Origin: Candidatus Micropelagos thuwalensis | Lineage (GTDB): Bacteria; Pseudomonadota; Alphaproteobacteria; RS24 | NCBI RefSeq assembly: GCF_000469155.1 | Contig: NZ_AWXE01000004.1 | Span: forward strand, 186,001-250,000 | Length of the DNA: 64,000 nucleotides | Direction: 5' to 3' | Shown here: piece by piece, positions 45,114-54,571 of the stretch | Numbering within the stretch: position 1 is the first letter of the stretch | Layout: every line of letters starts with the position of its first letter | The notes under the pieces: generated by a model | Databases searched by the model: none | Told to the model about the DNA's origin: nothing | What the model saw: only the letters and a program-made list of their open reading frames with translations | Translations under genes and position numbers: made by a program

Positions 45114-45652
45114 GATTTCACCTTCAGAGGTGTAGCTTGCGTTACCAAATTATCAGTGATCCTCTCATCAAGATCGCCCGCATGTGCATGTGTGATGGCA
45201 ATGGCAAGGGCATCGGCAGCATGTTCGCTTTCTGGCTTGGCTTGAGGCAGAAGTGTTTTCACCATTGCATTTATTTGGTGCTTATCGGCATGGCCCGCCC
45301 CCGTGATGCTGCGCTTAATAAAATTAGGCGCATATTCAAAAACCTTCATTCCATTCTGCGCTGGAACGAGCAGACACACGGCACGCGCCTGCCCTAGCTT
45401 CAAGGTCGCCACCCCATCCTTATTGACGAAACTATTTTCAACAGCGGCCTGATGCGGGTGATGTGTCTCGACAACATCCTCCAACCCGCGCATGAGTTGC
45501 ACCAATCTGTCGGCGAGATCGTCCTTGGCGTTTGAGCTAATCGTGCCATTTGCGACATGAATCAATTTACCGCGCACGACATCAATGACTCCCCAGCCCA
45601 GATTTCTGAGCCCCGGATCCAGTCCTATCAATCGGCGCGATTGGGTCATCAA
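45110..45652 (-). CDS. ruvC: Holliday junction resolvase RuvC
   Basis: RuvC cuts Holliday junctions symmetrically. The catalytic acidic set is visible: RLIGLDPGLRNLGWGVIDV (first Asp about residue 12), AAVENSFVNKDGVATLKLGQ (Glu), and HAADALAIAITHAHAG (the C-terminal acidic residue). The length is 180 residues. It is the first ruv gene, 36 bp after yebC. Confidence 0.96.
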   Translation of the reverse strand: MMTQSRRLIGLDPGLRNLGWGVIDVVRGKLIHVANGTISSNAKDDLADRLVQLMRGLEDVVETHHPHQAAVENSFVNKDGVATLKLGQARAVCLLVPAQNGMKVFEYAPNFIKRSITGAGHADKHQINAMVKTLLPQAKPESEHAADALAIAITHAHAGDLDERITDNLVTQATPLKVKS

Positions 45653-45688
45653 ATTTCCCTCAGGCGTATCGTGCTAAACCCCACCGCG

Positions 45689-46435
45689 TCAGGCAGAGAG
45701 TTTTTCCAGAATCTCGTCAGCAATATCAAAATTGGCATAGACATTTTGTACATCATCCAAATCGTCCAACGCTTCCATCATTCGTAGGACTTTTTCTGCC
45801 GTTTCCTCATCCACGGAAATTTCATTTTGAGGCTTCCAAACTATTTGAGCTGATGGCGGAGGGCCCAGCGCTCCCTCCAACGCGGCTGCCACATTATGCA
45901 ACTCTTCCATCGCACATAAAATTTCATGTGTGTCGTCACTGCTTTCAACATCTTCTGCCCCGGCCTCAATAGCGGCCTCGAAAACAGCATCAGCATCGGC
46001 AATGTCCCCCGGATATTCAACGGCCCCGCGACGGTCAAACATAAAAGACACCGAGCCTGTTTCCCCAAGATTCCCTCCAGATTTGGTAAAAACAGTTCGC
46101 ACATCGCCCGCGGTGCGGTTTCGGTTATCGGTCAATGTTTCAACAATGACACCAATCCCACCGGGGCCAAAACCCTCATAGCGAACTTCCTCATAATTTT
46201 CGCCACCTGCATCGGCACTCTTTTTAATCGCGCGCTCAATATTATCTTTAGGCATGTTTTGCGCCCGTGCGGCAGTAATAGCGGTTCGTAGCCGAGGATT
46301 AGAGTCCGGGTCAGGCATGCCCATTTTAGCAGCAATGGTAATTTCTTTGGATAGCCGCGAGAAAACCTTGGCTCGTTTTTTATCTTGAGCCCCTTTACGG
46401 TGCTGAATATTTTTAAATTTGGAATGACCTGCCAT
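45689..46435 (-). CDS. yebC: YebC/PmpR-family protein (TACO1-like)
   Basis: YebC proteins bind the ribosome or DNA and have been linked to translation of proline-rich stretches and to transcription control. The signature is [20 protein letters not shown] at the start, followed by [20 protein letters not shown] and [20 protein letters not shown]. The length is 248 residues. It comes directly before ruvC, the usual place. Confidence 0.95.
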   Translation of the reverse strand: MAGHSKFKNIQHRKGAQDKKRAKVFSRLSKEITIAAKMGMPDPDSNPRLRTAITAARAQNMPKDNIERAIKKSADAGGENYEEVRYEGFGPGGIGVIVETLTDNRNRTAGDVRTVFTKSGGNLGETGSVSFMFDRRGAVEYPGDIADADAVFEAAIEAGAEDVESSDDTHEILCAMEELHNVAAALEGALGPPPSAQIVWKPQNEISVDEETAEKVLRMMEALDDLDDVQNVYANFDIADEILEKLSA

Positions 46436-46499
46436 GAATGTGTTCCGGTTTTTTACAATTTAATCTGCCGAACATACCATGCCCGACGGGTGATCAAAG

Positions 46500-46517
46500 G
46501 AATCATACCTATGATTC
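46500..46517. repeat. Inverted repeat between ymdB and yebC
   Basis: GAATCAT/ATGATTC (7-bp perfect arms, 4-nt loop) stands in the 135-bp gap between ymdB and yebC. It has no T-run on the minus strand, so it is not a clear terminator; it could be an operator or an mRNA hairpin. Confidence 0.4.
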
Positions 46518-46570
46518 GTTTATTCTACCTGTTGTTCACGACCTGCCAAAGGATAAAAAGAAGCTATGCC

Positions 46571-47374
46571 CTAGACAGCCTGATCTAGCCGACCACCATA
46601 ACGGAATGGCCGGGCTGTAGCAGCCAACCCGTCCGACCTTGTTTCCACCATCAGACCGCAAAGCGTCACCTCGCCCATAGCCGGCTTAAAAGGCCCGCCC
46701 CGCATTTTAGTCATGAGACGGCGCATTGGCTCTTCTTTCTCCATGCCGATCACGCTGTCATAATCACCACACATACCGGCATCAGTCTGATAAGCCGTAC
46801 CATTTTCAAAAATCTGTACATCTGCGGTTGGCACATGCGTATGCGTCCCCACAACAAGGCTGGCTCTCCCATCGCAGAAATGCCCCATTGCCATTTTTTC
46901 AGAACTTGCTTCACCATGAATTTCAACAATCACGGCATCAGTAGCTTCACCTAATGGGCAAGCGGCTAGCTCTCTCTCAACCGCAGCAAACGGGTCTTCC
47001 AAGGTTTCCATATAAAGTTGCCCCTGCACCGTGATGATGAGCACCTGTTCACCCTTTTCGGTTGTGAACAACCCAGCCCCTTTCCCCGGTGTGTTAGCGG
47101 GATAATTCGCAGGACGCAAAAGTCGAGGCTCTCTGTCGATGTGAGTTAATGTTTCCCGCTGATCCCAAACATGGTTACCCAATGTGATAACATCAACGCC
47201 GGCATCAAAAAGGCTGTTGGCAATGGTTTCGGTAATACCGAAACCACCGGCGGCATTTTCACCATTAACGACAACAAAGTCGATGTCCTTATCGCGTCGT
47301 AAGGTTGGTAATTCATCAATTACGGCTTCACGGGCAGCCCGACCCACAATATCGCCCAAGAATAAAATTTTCAT
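46571..47374 (-). CDS. YmdB-type metallophosphoesterase (TIGR00282 family)
   Basis: This is a calcineurin-like metal-dependent phosphoesterase; family members cleave 2',3'-cyclic nucleotides in some bacteria. Metal ligands are seen in ILFLGDIVGRAARE (Asp about 8), VVNGENAAGGFG (Asn/Glu), VITLGNHVWDQRE (Asn-His), VEIHGEASSEKMAMGHFCDG (His) and VVGTHTHVPTADVQI (His-His). The length is 267 residues. It overlaps the cyclo-ligase gene by 4 bp (ATGA). Confidence 0.9.
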   Translation of the reverse strand: MKILFLGDIVGRAAREAVIDELPTLRRDKDIDFVVVNGENAAGGFGITETIANSLFDAGVDVITLGNHVWDQRETLTHIDREPRLLRPANYPANTPGKGAGLFTTEKGEQVLIITVQGQLYMETLEDPFAAVERELAACPLGEATDAVIVEIHGEASSEKMAMGHFCDGRASLVVGTHTHVPTADVQIFENGTAYQTDAGMCGDYDSVIGMEKEEPMRRLMTKMRGGPFKPAMGEVTLCGLMVETRSDGLAATARPFRYGGRLDQAV

Positions 47375-48012
47375 TTCACCGCCTCAAAATGGTGAACACC
47401 CGAAGGTGTTAAAACGAAATCAAGTTTCTCATCATGCTCTTCATGAGGAATTAGATCAAATAATTGCGTTTCAAACGCAATTCCTACAACCAGAACCTTT
47501 CCCTGAGCCCTGAGTGTTTTCAGCGCACGGTCATAATACCCCCCACCACGACCCAGACGGTTGCCGTAATTGTCAAATGCCAGCAGAGGCGCAATCACCA
47601 AATCCGGCGTCACAATCGAAGACTCCGGCGCGGGTTCTTGCATATCAAATTTGCCGATCACCAAATCATCGCCTGGTTGCCAGGCCCTAAAGGATAAAGA
47701 TACATCTTTTTCGATACGCGGGAGGGCTGTCTGCCACCCCTCATTATGTAGAAAGGTCACGATTGGCAACGGGTCAATTTCCGACTTATCCGCTGAATAA
47801 GCCGCACCAATAAGCCGACGGCGGTCAGTTTTTAGCACGACGGATACTGTTTCATAAATAAACCCGCGAAACACATTCAGCAGTTCCAGCTTGAGGTCAT
47901 CCGTGTCAAATTTTTTGGCTTCCTGCCGCTTTTGGATAGCGAGCTGGCGGATGTCTTGTTTTTGTTTCTGTATATCTTTTGCCAATAATGAGGCCTGATT
48001 GATAGATGTCAT
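47371..48012 (-). CDS. 5-formyltetrahydrofolate cyclo-ligase
   Basis: The enzyme recycles 5-formyl-THF to 5,10-methenyl-THF with ATP. The diagnostic C-terminal part reads DLVIAPLLAFDNYGNRLGRG followed by GGYYDRAL, with GIAFETQLFDLIPHEEHDEK and LDFVLTPSG. I start at ATG 48012 (213 residues), although the ribosome site is poor and an upstream start is possible. It lies just after the 6S RNA gene, as its E. coli counterpart ygfA/fau does. Confidence 0.9.
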   Translation of the reverse strand: MTSINQASLLAKDIQKQKQDIRQLAIQKRQEAKKFDTDDLKLELLNVFRGFIYETVSVVLKTDRRRLIGAAYSADKSEIDPLPIVTFLHNEGWQTALPRIEKDVSLSFRAWQPGDDLVIGKFDMQEPAPESSIVTPDLVIAPLLAFDNYGNRLGRGGGYYDRALKTLRAQGKVLVVGIAFETQLFDLIPHEEHDEKLDFVLTPSGVHHFEAVK

Positions 48013-48112
48013 TAAGCTATGGGGACACGTGCTGAACACGTTTCAACTTTCTAAATGTTGGGTTCTTGTGAAAAATCCTGGACAACCCTTAGTCGGAGTT
48101 GTCTCTGACAAC

Positions 48113-48285
48113 GAGCCTGATCCCCGGAGACCTACATAAGTAGGTGGGCACCATGTGCAAAAGACCACGGTCTAGCGCAGGGACAGTTCCCTTAAGGATC
48201 GTAAGGTCCCGAGCGTTATCGACCCGCTATTCAGGACAACTCCTGAGGTGAACATAGAACGAAGCCCACCCCCATTCAAGGCAGC
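48113..48285 (-). ncRNA. ssrS: 6S RNA (ssrS), alphaproteobacterial type
   Basis: 6S RNA mimics an open promoter and sequesters sigma-70 RNA polymerase. On the minus strand between zapA and the cyclo-ligase, the same place as in E. coli, a closing stem pairs GCCTTGA with TCAGGC and then GGTGGGC with GCCCACC. A terminal stem pairs GGGAC with GTCCC around the open region CCTTACGATCCTTAA. A 3'-side hairpin ACCTACTTATGTAGGT fits the alphaproteobacterial form as I recall it. The ends are approximate. A GTTGTC/GACAAC hairpin (48098-48112) follows and may mark the 3' end. Confidence 0.75.
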
Positions 48286-48316
48286 AATTTCCGATACTTT
48301 CGGGGGATAAGAGTGA

Positions 48317-48679
48317 TTATTTTTCGAGATGTTCTGAAAGTGCCTGAATTTTTTCTGTCGCGCTTACCAAAGATGTCGCCATGAGCTTTTCGAATTCTTT
48401 TACCTGTTTTTCAAGCTCCATGCGGGTTTTGCCAGCAGCCTCAACATCCTGACGAACACCTTCTATCTGGTCATTCAGTTGATTAAGTTCATCACACAAG
48501 GTCAGCCCAACCAAAACCAGCAAATGCGAGTCCCCAGCACCACTGACATTTTTTTTAACCTCACCCAGCCTGGCTGCAAGATCCTCTGCTAAACGGCTTA
48601 CGCGTTGCTCTTCCCCATCTGCACATGCAATGGCAAAAGGCCTGCTATTTATAGAAATTGTCAGTTCAGCCATGTTCAC
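48317..48679 (-). CDS. zapA: Cell division protein ZapA
   Basis: ZapA binds FtsZ and promotes Z-ring assembly. The N-terminal domain (LTISINSRPFAIACADGEEQ, then RVSRLAEDLAARLGEVKKNV) and the long C-terminal helix are typical; HLLVLVGLTLCDELNQLNDQ is the family box. The length is 120 residues. It overlaps the coiled-coil gene upstream by 14 bp and is followed by the 6S RNA. Confidence 0.9.
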   Translation of the reverse strand: MNMAELTISINSRPFAIACADGEEQRVSRLAEDLAARLGEVKKNVSGAGDSHLLVLVGLTLCDELNQLNDQIEGVRQDVEAAGKTRMELEKQVKEFEKLMATSLVSATEKIQALSEHLEK

Positions 48680-48935
48680 TCACACCATTCATCAGTTGAT
48701 CCAGTTGCTTCATAGCAGCATCTATTTGCTGTTCGGCTTTGCTTTGCGCGGCAGCTCCAGCAGAAATCTGTTTTTTTAGAGATGAAATTTCACTCCGCAT
48801 ATGAGCAGCCTCTATGTTCAGCGCATCCAAATCAGATTTCACTTTTACCGCTTCAGCTATGCGATCAGGCAGGCGCTCTTCTAAAACCTGCAAGGCCTCA
48901 TTAAAATGTTTCAGCGCTGTTTGGATATCCTGCAT
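48666..48935 (-). CDS. Small coiled-coil protein upstream of zapA (DUF4164-like)
   Basis: The gene spans 89 residues from ATG 48935 (MQDIQTALKHFNEALQ), which has a GGAGA ribosome site; an in-frame start at 48992 is less likely. Almost the whole protein is one helix with heptads and no membrane span. Alphaproteobacteria often carry a DUF4164 coiled-coil gene before zapA, and I assume this is it. A division-related role is inference from the 14-bp overlap with zapA. Confidence 0.7.
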   Translation of the reverse strand: MQDIQTALKHFNEALQVLEERLPDRIAEAVKVKSDLDALNIEAAHMRSEISSLKKQISAGAAAQSKAEQQIDAAMKQLDQLMNGVSEHG

Positions 48936-49169
48936 TATCTTTGATTCTCCATTGTACAAGCATAGGGTGTTGAGGGGAATTCGGTCAACCATCTAGCTTT
49001 TTGCAAATTGAGTAAAATTTAAATATTTATCACAAAATCAGTCAGTTATTTGAGCTCTTCAGTAATGCTGACACGCAAGTTAAATCTTTACATTGACTCC
49101 TTGTCGGTCGGTCGCCATTGTAGCGACGTCGTGACGAGTGCATTTGTGAATTAGATTGATTTGTCACAT

Positions 49170-49204
49170 ATGTCATTTAATTCTTGATGGTGTAATAATG
49201 ACAT
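49170..49204. promoter_or_regulatory. Inverted repeat, possible operator of the tkt-gap-pgk-fba operon
   Basis: ATGTCATT (49170-49177) and AATGACAT (49197-49204) form a perfect 8-bp inverted repeat with a 19-bp spacer, 24 bp before a -35/-10 pair. The placement suits a dimeric or tetrameric regulator such as a LysR- or LacI-type protein. No regulator gene lies beside it. Confidence 0.35.
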
Positions 49205-49227
49205 TTTCAACCAGCGCGCCTTTAAGG

Positions 49228-49257
49228 TTCGCATTCAACAATACGAGATGCTATAAT
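49228..49257 (+). promoter_or_regulatory. Housekeeping promoter of tkt-gap-pgk-fba
   Basis: TTCGCA (49228-49233) and a perfect TATAAT (49252-49257) are 18 bp apart. Transcription would begin near 49264, giving a leader of about 27 nt before the tkt start. Confidence 0.55.
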
Positions 49258-49290
49258 TTTGCTTAGAAACAGAATTTAGATTCCCAGCCC

Positions 49291-51285
49291 ATGAGCGACA
49301 ATCCAAAAATCAGACATAACATGATGGCAAATGCCATAAGAGTCCTCTCCATGGATGCGGTACAAGCCGCGAATTCAGGTCACCCAGGGTTACCTATGGG
49401 AGCAGCAGATATAGCCACCGTGCTATTCACCAAATTCCTCAAAATCGACCCACGTCAACCTGATTGGCCTGATAGAGACAGATTCGTCCTTTCAGCCGGA
49501 CATGGCTCCATGTTGCTTTATTCGCTTCACTATCTGATGGGTTTTGAGGATATGACGCTGGATGAAATTAAAAACTTTCGCCAGCTTGGATCGCGCACGG
49601 CTGGTCACCCAGAATATGGTCACGCCGCAGGTATCGAAACCACAACTGGCCCACTCGGTCAGGGTCTTGCAACATCTGTCGGTATGGCGCTTGCTGAGCG
49701 TATGCTGAACAGCCGTTTCGGAGATGATCTGGTTAACCATTATACTTATGTCCTGGCTTCCGATGGCGACCTCATGGAAGGTATCAGCCATGAGGCCATC
49801 AGCCTTGCCGGACATTTAAAATTGTCAAAGCTAATTGTGCTTTATGATGATAATGACATCTCGATTGACGGGCCGCTTAACCTTGCTGAGTCCGGCGATG
49901 CTCTTGGGCGTTTTGAGGCTGCCGGTTGGTTTGCAGAGCGCATTGATGGCCATGACCCGGACGCCATTGAAGCTGCTATTTCCGCCGCACAAACACTTGA
50001 CAAACCAACCCTGATAGCCTGTAAAACCACTATCGGTTACGGCGCGCCCAATAAACAGGGCACGTCCGGCGTTCACGGCGCACCTCTTGGTGATGAAGAA
50101 ATCAGCCTCACACGCGAAGCACTTGGCTGGACATCCGAACCTTTTGATATCCCCTCAGACATTCTTGATAGCTGGCGCATGGCAGGTTTGAAACATGTGT
50201 CTGAGCGAAAGGCATGGCAGGAACGCCTCGACGCACAGGACAGTGAAGTGAGTAATCGCTTCACACGTGTCGTTTCTGGCGACCTGCCTACGCGTTTGGA
50301 GAAAGCGGTTCAGGAATATAAGCAAAGCCTTGCTGAGAACCCCAGCAAGCTCGCGACACGAAAGTCCTCTGAGGATGCGTTGAAGGCTATCGTCCCTACC
50401 GTACCAGAAATGATTGGCGGTTCCGCAGATTTGACCGGATCTAACAACACGCGCACCCCCGAACAGGAAGCTGTCAGTGCTGATAATTATGGTGGCAGCT
50501 TTATTCATTATGGCATTAGAGAGTTCGGCATGGCTGCTGCTATGAATGGCATGGCACTCCATGGCGGGTTTATTCCTTATTCCGGCACATTCCTTGTGTT
50601 TTCTGATTATTCCCGCCCTGCCTTGAGACTTGCCGCACTCATGGAACAGCGTGTTATCCATGTTTTGACACATGACTCCATCGGTCTTGGTGAAGACGGC
50701 CCCACGCACCAACCTGTCGAGCATCTCGCAGCCTTGCGGGCCATTCCTAATCTGCTGACCCTTCGTCCGGCAGATGCGACTGAAACGTTAGAATGCTGGC
50801 AGATTGCCTTGGAACAGTCACGCACACCATCAGCCATGGCCCTAACCCGTCAAGGACTACCCGCAGTAAGGCTTGAATATTCGGAGAAAAACCTATCTGC
50901 CAAAGGAGCTTACGAACTGGCCTCCGCAGATGGCGATGCTTTGGTTACACTTTTGGCAACAGGCTCAGAAGTTCATCTTGCTGTAGAGGCCAAACAACAG
51001 CTGGAAGCCGAAAATATCGGAACCCGAGTAATTTCAATGCCGTGTTTTGAACTTTTCGACAAACAAAAATCAAGTTACCGCGACGACGTATTGGGTAACA
51101 CACCTGTACGCATCGCGATTGAAGCTGCAATCCGACAAGGCTGGGATGCCTATCTCAGACCTGGTGACGGCTTTATCGGCATGGAAAGCTTTGGCGCCAG
51201 CGCTCCGGCGGAAAGGCTATTCGAACATTTCGGAATCACTGTTGATACAATTGTAAAAAATGCTAAAGACAGGCTGGACACATAA
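49291..51285 (+). CDS. tkt: Transketolase
   Basis: Transketolase moves two-carbon units in the pentose phosphate pathway using thiamine pyrophosphate. The TPP domain has [40 protein letters not shown] and [20 protein letters not shown] (GDG-type motif). The pyrimidine domain has [20 protein letters not shown] with the catalytic Glu, and [20 protein letters not shown] is characteristic. The length of 664 residues is standard. It is the first gene of the four-gene sugar-phosphate operon. Confidence 0.97.
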   Translation: MSDNPKIRHNMMANAIRVLSMDAVQAANSGHPGLPMGAADIATVLFTKFLKIDPRQPDWPDRDRFVLSAGHGSMLLYSLHYLMGFEDMTLDEIKNFRQLGSRTAGHPEYGHAAGIETTTGPLGQGLATSVGMALAERMLNSRFGDDLVNHYTYVLASDGDLMEGISHEAISLAGHLKLSKLIVLYDDNDISIDGPLNLAESGDALGRFEAAGWFAERIDGHDPDAIEAAISAAQTLDKPTLIACKTTIGYGAPNKQGTSGVHGAPLGDEEISLTREALGWTSEPFDIPSDILDSWRMAGLKHVSERKAWQERLDAQDSEVSNRFTRVVSGDLPTRLEKAVQEYKQSLAENPSKLATRKSSEDALKAIVPTVPEMIGGSADLTGSNNTRTPEQEAVSADNYGGSFIHYGIREFGMAAAMNGMALHGGFIPYSGTFLVFSDYSRPALRLAALMEQRVIHVLTHDSIGLGEDGPTHQPVEHLAALRAIPNLLTLRPADATETLECWQIALEQSRTPSAMALTRQGLPAVRLEYSEKNLSAKGAYELASADGDALVTLLATGSEVHLAVEAKQQLEAENIGTRVISMPCFELFDKQKSSYRDDVLGNTPVRIAIEAAIRQGWDAYLRPGDGFIGMESFGASAPAERLFEHFGITVDTIVKNAKDRLDT

Positions 51286-51304
51286 AATTATCCTGAGGGG
51301 TTAG

Positions 51305-52312
51305 ATGGTTACGAGGGTTGCAATTACCGGATTTGGGCGTATTGGTCGCCTGACACTCCGAGCTTTACTTGAAAGCAAAAGAAAAGACATAAAACTAGTC
51401 GCCTTAAACGCGACAGGTACGCCAGAAAGAGTTGCCCATCTATTTGAGTATGACTCAATTCACGGGCGTTATCAGGGCAAAATCACGACCACGCGTAACA
51501 GTATTAATTTTGGTAATGGTGCTGTTAAACTTGTCAATGCGCGCGACCCGAAAGACTTACCCTGGAAAGAACTCGACATTGATGTCGTCTTGGAATGTAC
51601 GGGGGCATTCAACACTAAAGAGCAAAGCATGGCGCATATTGAAGCCGGCTGTAAGCGCGTCCTGATTAGTGCCCCCACCAAAACCGCAGACTTGACGGTT
51701 GTCTATGGCGTAAACCACACCAAACTTCGTAAAAAACATCAGGTTATTTCTAATGCCTCCTGCACAACAAATGCTTTGGCGCCACTCGTGGCTGTGCTGG
51801 ATAAAAAAATCGGCATTGAAAATGGTTTTATGACAACCGTTCATGCGTATACGGGCGACCAACGACTGGTTGATAACCGTCATAGCGACCCACGCCGCGC
51901 TCGTGCTGCAGGACAATCCATGATACCAACTTCTACAGGAGCAGCAAAATCTCTGGGGATGGTTATACCAAATATGGAGGGGCGTCTTGGGGGCACTGCG
52001 ATACGGGTGCCAACACCAAATGTCTCCTTGATCGATTTTGTTTTTAAAGCAAACAAAAAAACCACCATTGAAGCCGTAAACAAAATAATGATACAGGCCA
52101 GCAAAACCAATCTTAAAGGCATTATGGGAATCTGTGAATTACCCCTCGTGTCATGTGACTTTAATCACAACCCACATTCTTGCGTTTTTGACGTAACGCA
52201 AACCCAGCTCGTGGGGGAAGATCTCATGCGGGTACTGGCCTGGTATGACAATGAATGGGGCTTTTCAATGCGTATGCTTGATACTGCCGCAGCTATAGGA
52301 AAACTTGGATAA
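51305..52312 (+). CDS. gap: Glyceraldehyde-3-phosphate dehydrogenase
   Basis: GAPDH interconverts glyceraldehyde-3-P and 1,3-bisphosphoglycerate. The Rossmann loop is ITGFGRIGR and the active site is SNASCTTNALAPL (Cys about residue 153), with PTSTGAAKSLGMVIPNMEGR and WYDNEWGFSMRM. Residues that normally select NAD are changed: the usual Asn-Asp pair after the second strand is N35-A36-T37, and the Leu-Pro pair near residue 191 is Asn-Arg. This suggests NADP use or dual specificity. The length is 335 residues. It is 19 bp after tkt. Confidence 0.96.
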   Translation: MVTRVAITGFGRIGRLTLRALLESKRKDIKLVALNATGTPERVAHLFEYDSIHGRYQGKITTTRNSINFGNGAVKLVNARDPKDLPWKELDIDVVLECTGAFNTKEQSMAHIEAGCKRVLISAPTKTADLTVVYGVNHTKLRKKHQVISNASCTTNALAPLVAVLDKKIGIENGFMTTVHAYTGDQRLVDNRHSDPRRARAAGQSMIPTSTGAAKSLGMVIPNMEGRLGGTAIRVPTPNVSLIDFVFKANKKTTIEAVNKIMIQASKTNLKGIMGICELPLVSCDFNHNPHSCVFDVTQTQLVGEDLMRVLAWYDNEWGFSMRMLDTAAAIGKLG

Positions 52313-52316
52313 CAGG

Positions 52317-53549
52317 ATGACCACTGCCCGACCTTTGGATGACCTTCTGTCTCAATCGGATATTCAGGGTAAAAAGGTTTTTTTACGCGCAGATTTGAAT
52401 GTCCCTGTTACACCACAAGGTACGATAAGAGACGCCACGCGGCTTGACCGCTTACTCCCGACAATACAAGAATTATCCGATGCCGGCGCTCGGGTCGGCA
52501 TACTTTCTCATTTTGGCAGACCCAATGGCGAGAAAAATGCTGCCATGTCACTAAAGCCCATCGCGCAAACGCTATCGTCAATTTTGAATAAAGAAGTCAG
52601 TTTCTGCGCGGATTGTATCGGCCATCCTGCCATGACAGGTATGGATAATCTGGCAGCCGGTGAGTTGACAGTTCTTGAAAACACCCGCTTCCATCCTGGT
52701 GAAGAAGCTAATGACGAAGCTTTTATAAAATCTCTGTCCGCACCTGCTGATGCTTTTGTTAATGATGCTTTCTCTGCGGCTCACCGCGCTCATGCCTCAA
52801 CAGAGGGTTTGGCACGCTTTTTACCGTCCTTCGCCGGACGATCTCTTCAAAAAGAACTTGAGGCTTTGGAGATAGTTCTAGCTCACCCAACGCGTCCGGT
52901 CATGGCCGTTGTCGGGGGGGCAAAAATCTCCACCAAACTTGATCTATTATTTAACCTTATCAGCAAAGTCGACACGCTCGTCATTGGCGGTGGCATGGCC
53001 AACACTTTTATGGCGGCCAAAGGTATCGCCATTGGACGGTCATTATGCGAAGAAAGCATGTTCGACAAGGTTCGGGATATTCTGCAAGCCGCACAAGATA
53101 GTAACTGCGAAATCTTATTACCCGAGGATGTTGTCTTGGCTGAAAACTTCGCTGACACGGATTCACCCGTGAGTTGTCAAGCAACAGAAGTACCCGAAGA
53201 CATGATGATACTTGATGCCGGGCCTCTGGCAGTCAATAAAATAAAAGTGGCGATAGAACGATCAAAAACATTGGTCTGGAACGGGCCGCTAGGTGCTTTT
53301 GAGTTAACACCTTTTGATGAAGGTACAAAAATCGCAGCGCAATTTGCCGCGCAACAGACAATTGCTGGCAAGCTTGTATCTGTCGCGGGTGGTGGCGATA
53401 CAGTTGCAGCACTTAACCATTCAGATGCCGCCGACGGGTTTACATATATTTCCACAGCCGGTGGCGCATTTCTTGAATGGCTGGAAGGAAAAACACTTCC
53501 GGCAATTGATACTTTACAGCATAATAGGCTTGATAAACGTTTAGGTTAG
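52317..53549 (+). CDS. pgk: Phosphoglycerate kinase
   Basis: PGK makes ATP from 1,3-bisphosphoglycerate. The N-domain has KKVFLRADLNVPVTPQGTIR and LSHFGRPNG; HRAHASTEGLARFLPSFAGR follows; the C-domain nucleotide site has AVVGGAKISTKLDLLFNLIS, VWNGPLGAFELTPFDEGT and SVAGGGDTVAAL. I start at ATG 52317, 4 bp after the gap stop; an in-frame TTG at 52305 would overlap gap by 8 bp. The length is 410 residues. Confidence 0.96.
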   Translation: MTTARPLDDLLSQSDIQGKKVFLRADLNVPVTPQGTIRDATRLDRLLPTIQELSDAGARVGILSHFGRPNGEKNAAMSLKPIAQTLSSILNKEVSFCADCIGHPAMTGMDNLAAGELTVLENTRFHPGEEANDEAFIKSLSAPADAFVNDAFSAAHRAHASTEGLARFLPSFAGRSLQKELEALEIVLAHPTRPVMAVVGGAKISTKLDLLFNLISKVDTLVIGGGMANTFMAAKGIAIGRSLCEESMFDKVRDILQAAQDSNCEILLPEDVVLAENFADTDSPVSCQATEVPEDMMILDAGPLAVNKIKVAIERSKTLVWNGPLGAFELTPFDEGTKIAAQFAAQQTIAGKLVSVAGGGDTVAALNHSDAADGFTYISTAGGAFLEWLEGKTLPAIDTLQHNRLDKRLG

Positions 53550-53551
53550 AG

Positions 53552-54571
53552 ATGAATAAAAAGTCACTTGAAGAGATAGCTCAGAAAATGGTTGCAGACG
53601 GGAAGGGAATTCTCGCTGCGGATGAAAGCACCGGCACAATCAAAAAACGTTTTGATACGATTGCCCTTGAATCGACTGAAGATAACCGTCGTGATTATCG
53701 CGAAATGCTGTTCCGTTCGGATGAAGCGATGCAATCAGCCATTTCCGGCGTTATTCTTTATGATGAAACCATTCGCCAAAAAGCAGCAGACGGCACAACA
53801 CTTGTCAGCTTGATTGAACGTGCAGGATCAATTCCTGGCATCAAAGTCGATGCCGGTGCCAAAGATATGGCAGGTCACCCGAACGAGAAAGTTACAGAAG
53901 GTTTGGACGGGCTACGCGAACGCCTTGAAGAATATTTCAAACTCGGCGCCCGTTTCGCCAAATGGCGCGCGGTCATCAATATCGGTGACGGCATACCAAG
54001 CCGTGCCTGCATAACAGCTAACACACACGCACTCGCCAGATATGCCGCGCTGTGTCAGGAAAACGGGATTGTCCCTATTGTCGAGCCGGAAGTGATTATG
54101 GACGCCCCACACACAGTCGAGACATGTTATGAGGTCACATCATCTGTTCTCACAGCTCTCTATGCTCAGCTTGATGAACAGAACGTGCATCTTGAAGGCT
54201 CCATCCTTAAACCCAATATGATTGTGTCCGGCACGGAATGCCCAACACAAGCAAGTGTTCAGCAAGTTGCTGAGATGACATTGGATTGTTTTAACAAATG
54301 TGTTCCTCAAGCTGTGCCAGGGATTGTTTTTCTCTCCGGCGGTCAGTCGGATGAGTTGGCAACAGCTCATCTCGATGCGATGAACAAAATGGGACCGCAT
54401 AGATGGAAAATCAGTTTTTCCTATGGACGCGCACTTCAGGCCGCACCCCTTAAAACATGGGGCGGGAAACCTGAAAATATTATAGCCGCGCAAGCCGCTT
54501 TTACGCATCGCGCCGCAATGAATAAATTGGCAGCTTTAGGTGAATGGGATGCCAATCTTGAAAAAGGTTAA
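53552..54571 (+). CDS. fba: Class I fructose-bisphosphate aldolase
   Basis: The enzyme cleaves fructose-1,6-bisphosphate to two triose phosphates through a Schiff-base lysine. It is the animal/plant-like class I form: GKGILAADESTGTIKKRFDT near the start, AKWRAVINIGDGIPS, NGIVPIVEPEVIMD, and the Schiff-base region EGSILKPNMIVSG (Lys about residue 222). FLSGGQSDELATAHLDAMNK is also typical. The length is 339 residues, and the last gene of the operon ends at a shared terminator. Confidence 0.95.
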   Translation: MNKKSLEEIAQKMVADGKGILAADESTGTIKKRFDTIALESTEDNRRDYREMLFRSDEAMQSAISGVILYDETIRQKAADGTTLVSLIERAGSIPGIKVDAGAKDMAGHPNEKVTEGLDGLRERLEEYFKLGARFAKWRAVINIGDGIPSRACITANTHALARYAALCQENGIVPIVEPEVIMDAPHTVETCYEVTSSVLTALYAQLDEQNVHLEGSILKPNMIVSGTECPTQASVQQVAEMTLDCFNKCVPQAVPGIVFLSGGQSDELATAHLDAMNKMGPHRWKISFSYGRALQAAPLKTWGGKPENIIAAQAAFTHRAAMNKLAALGEWDANLEKG

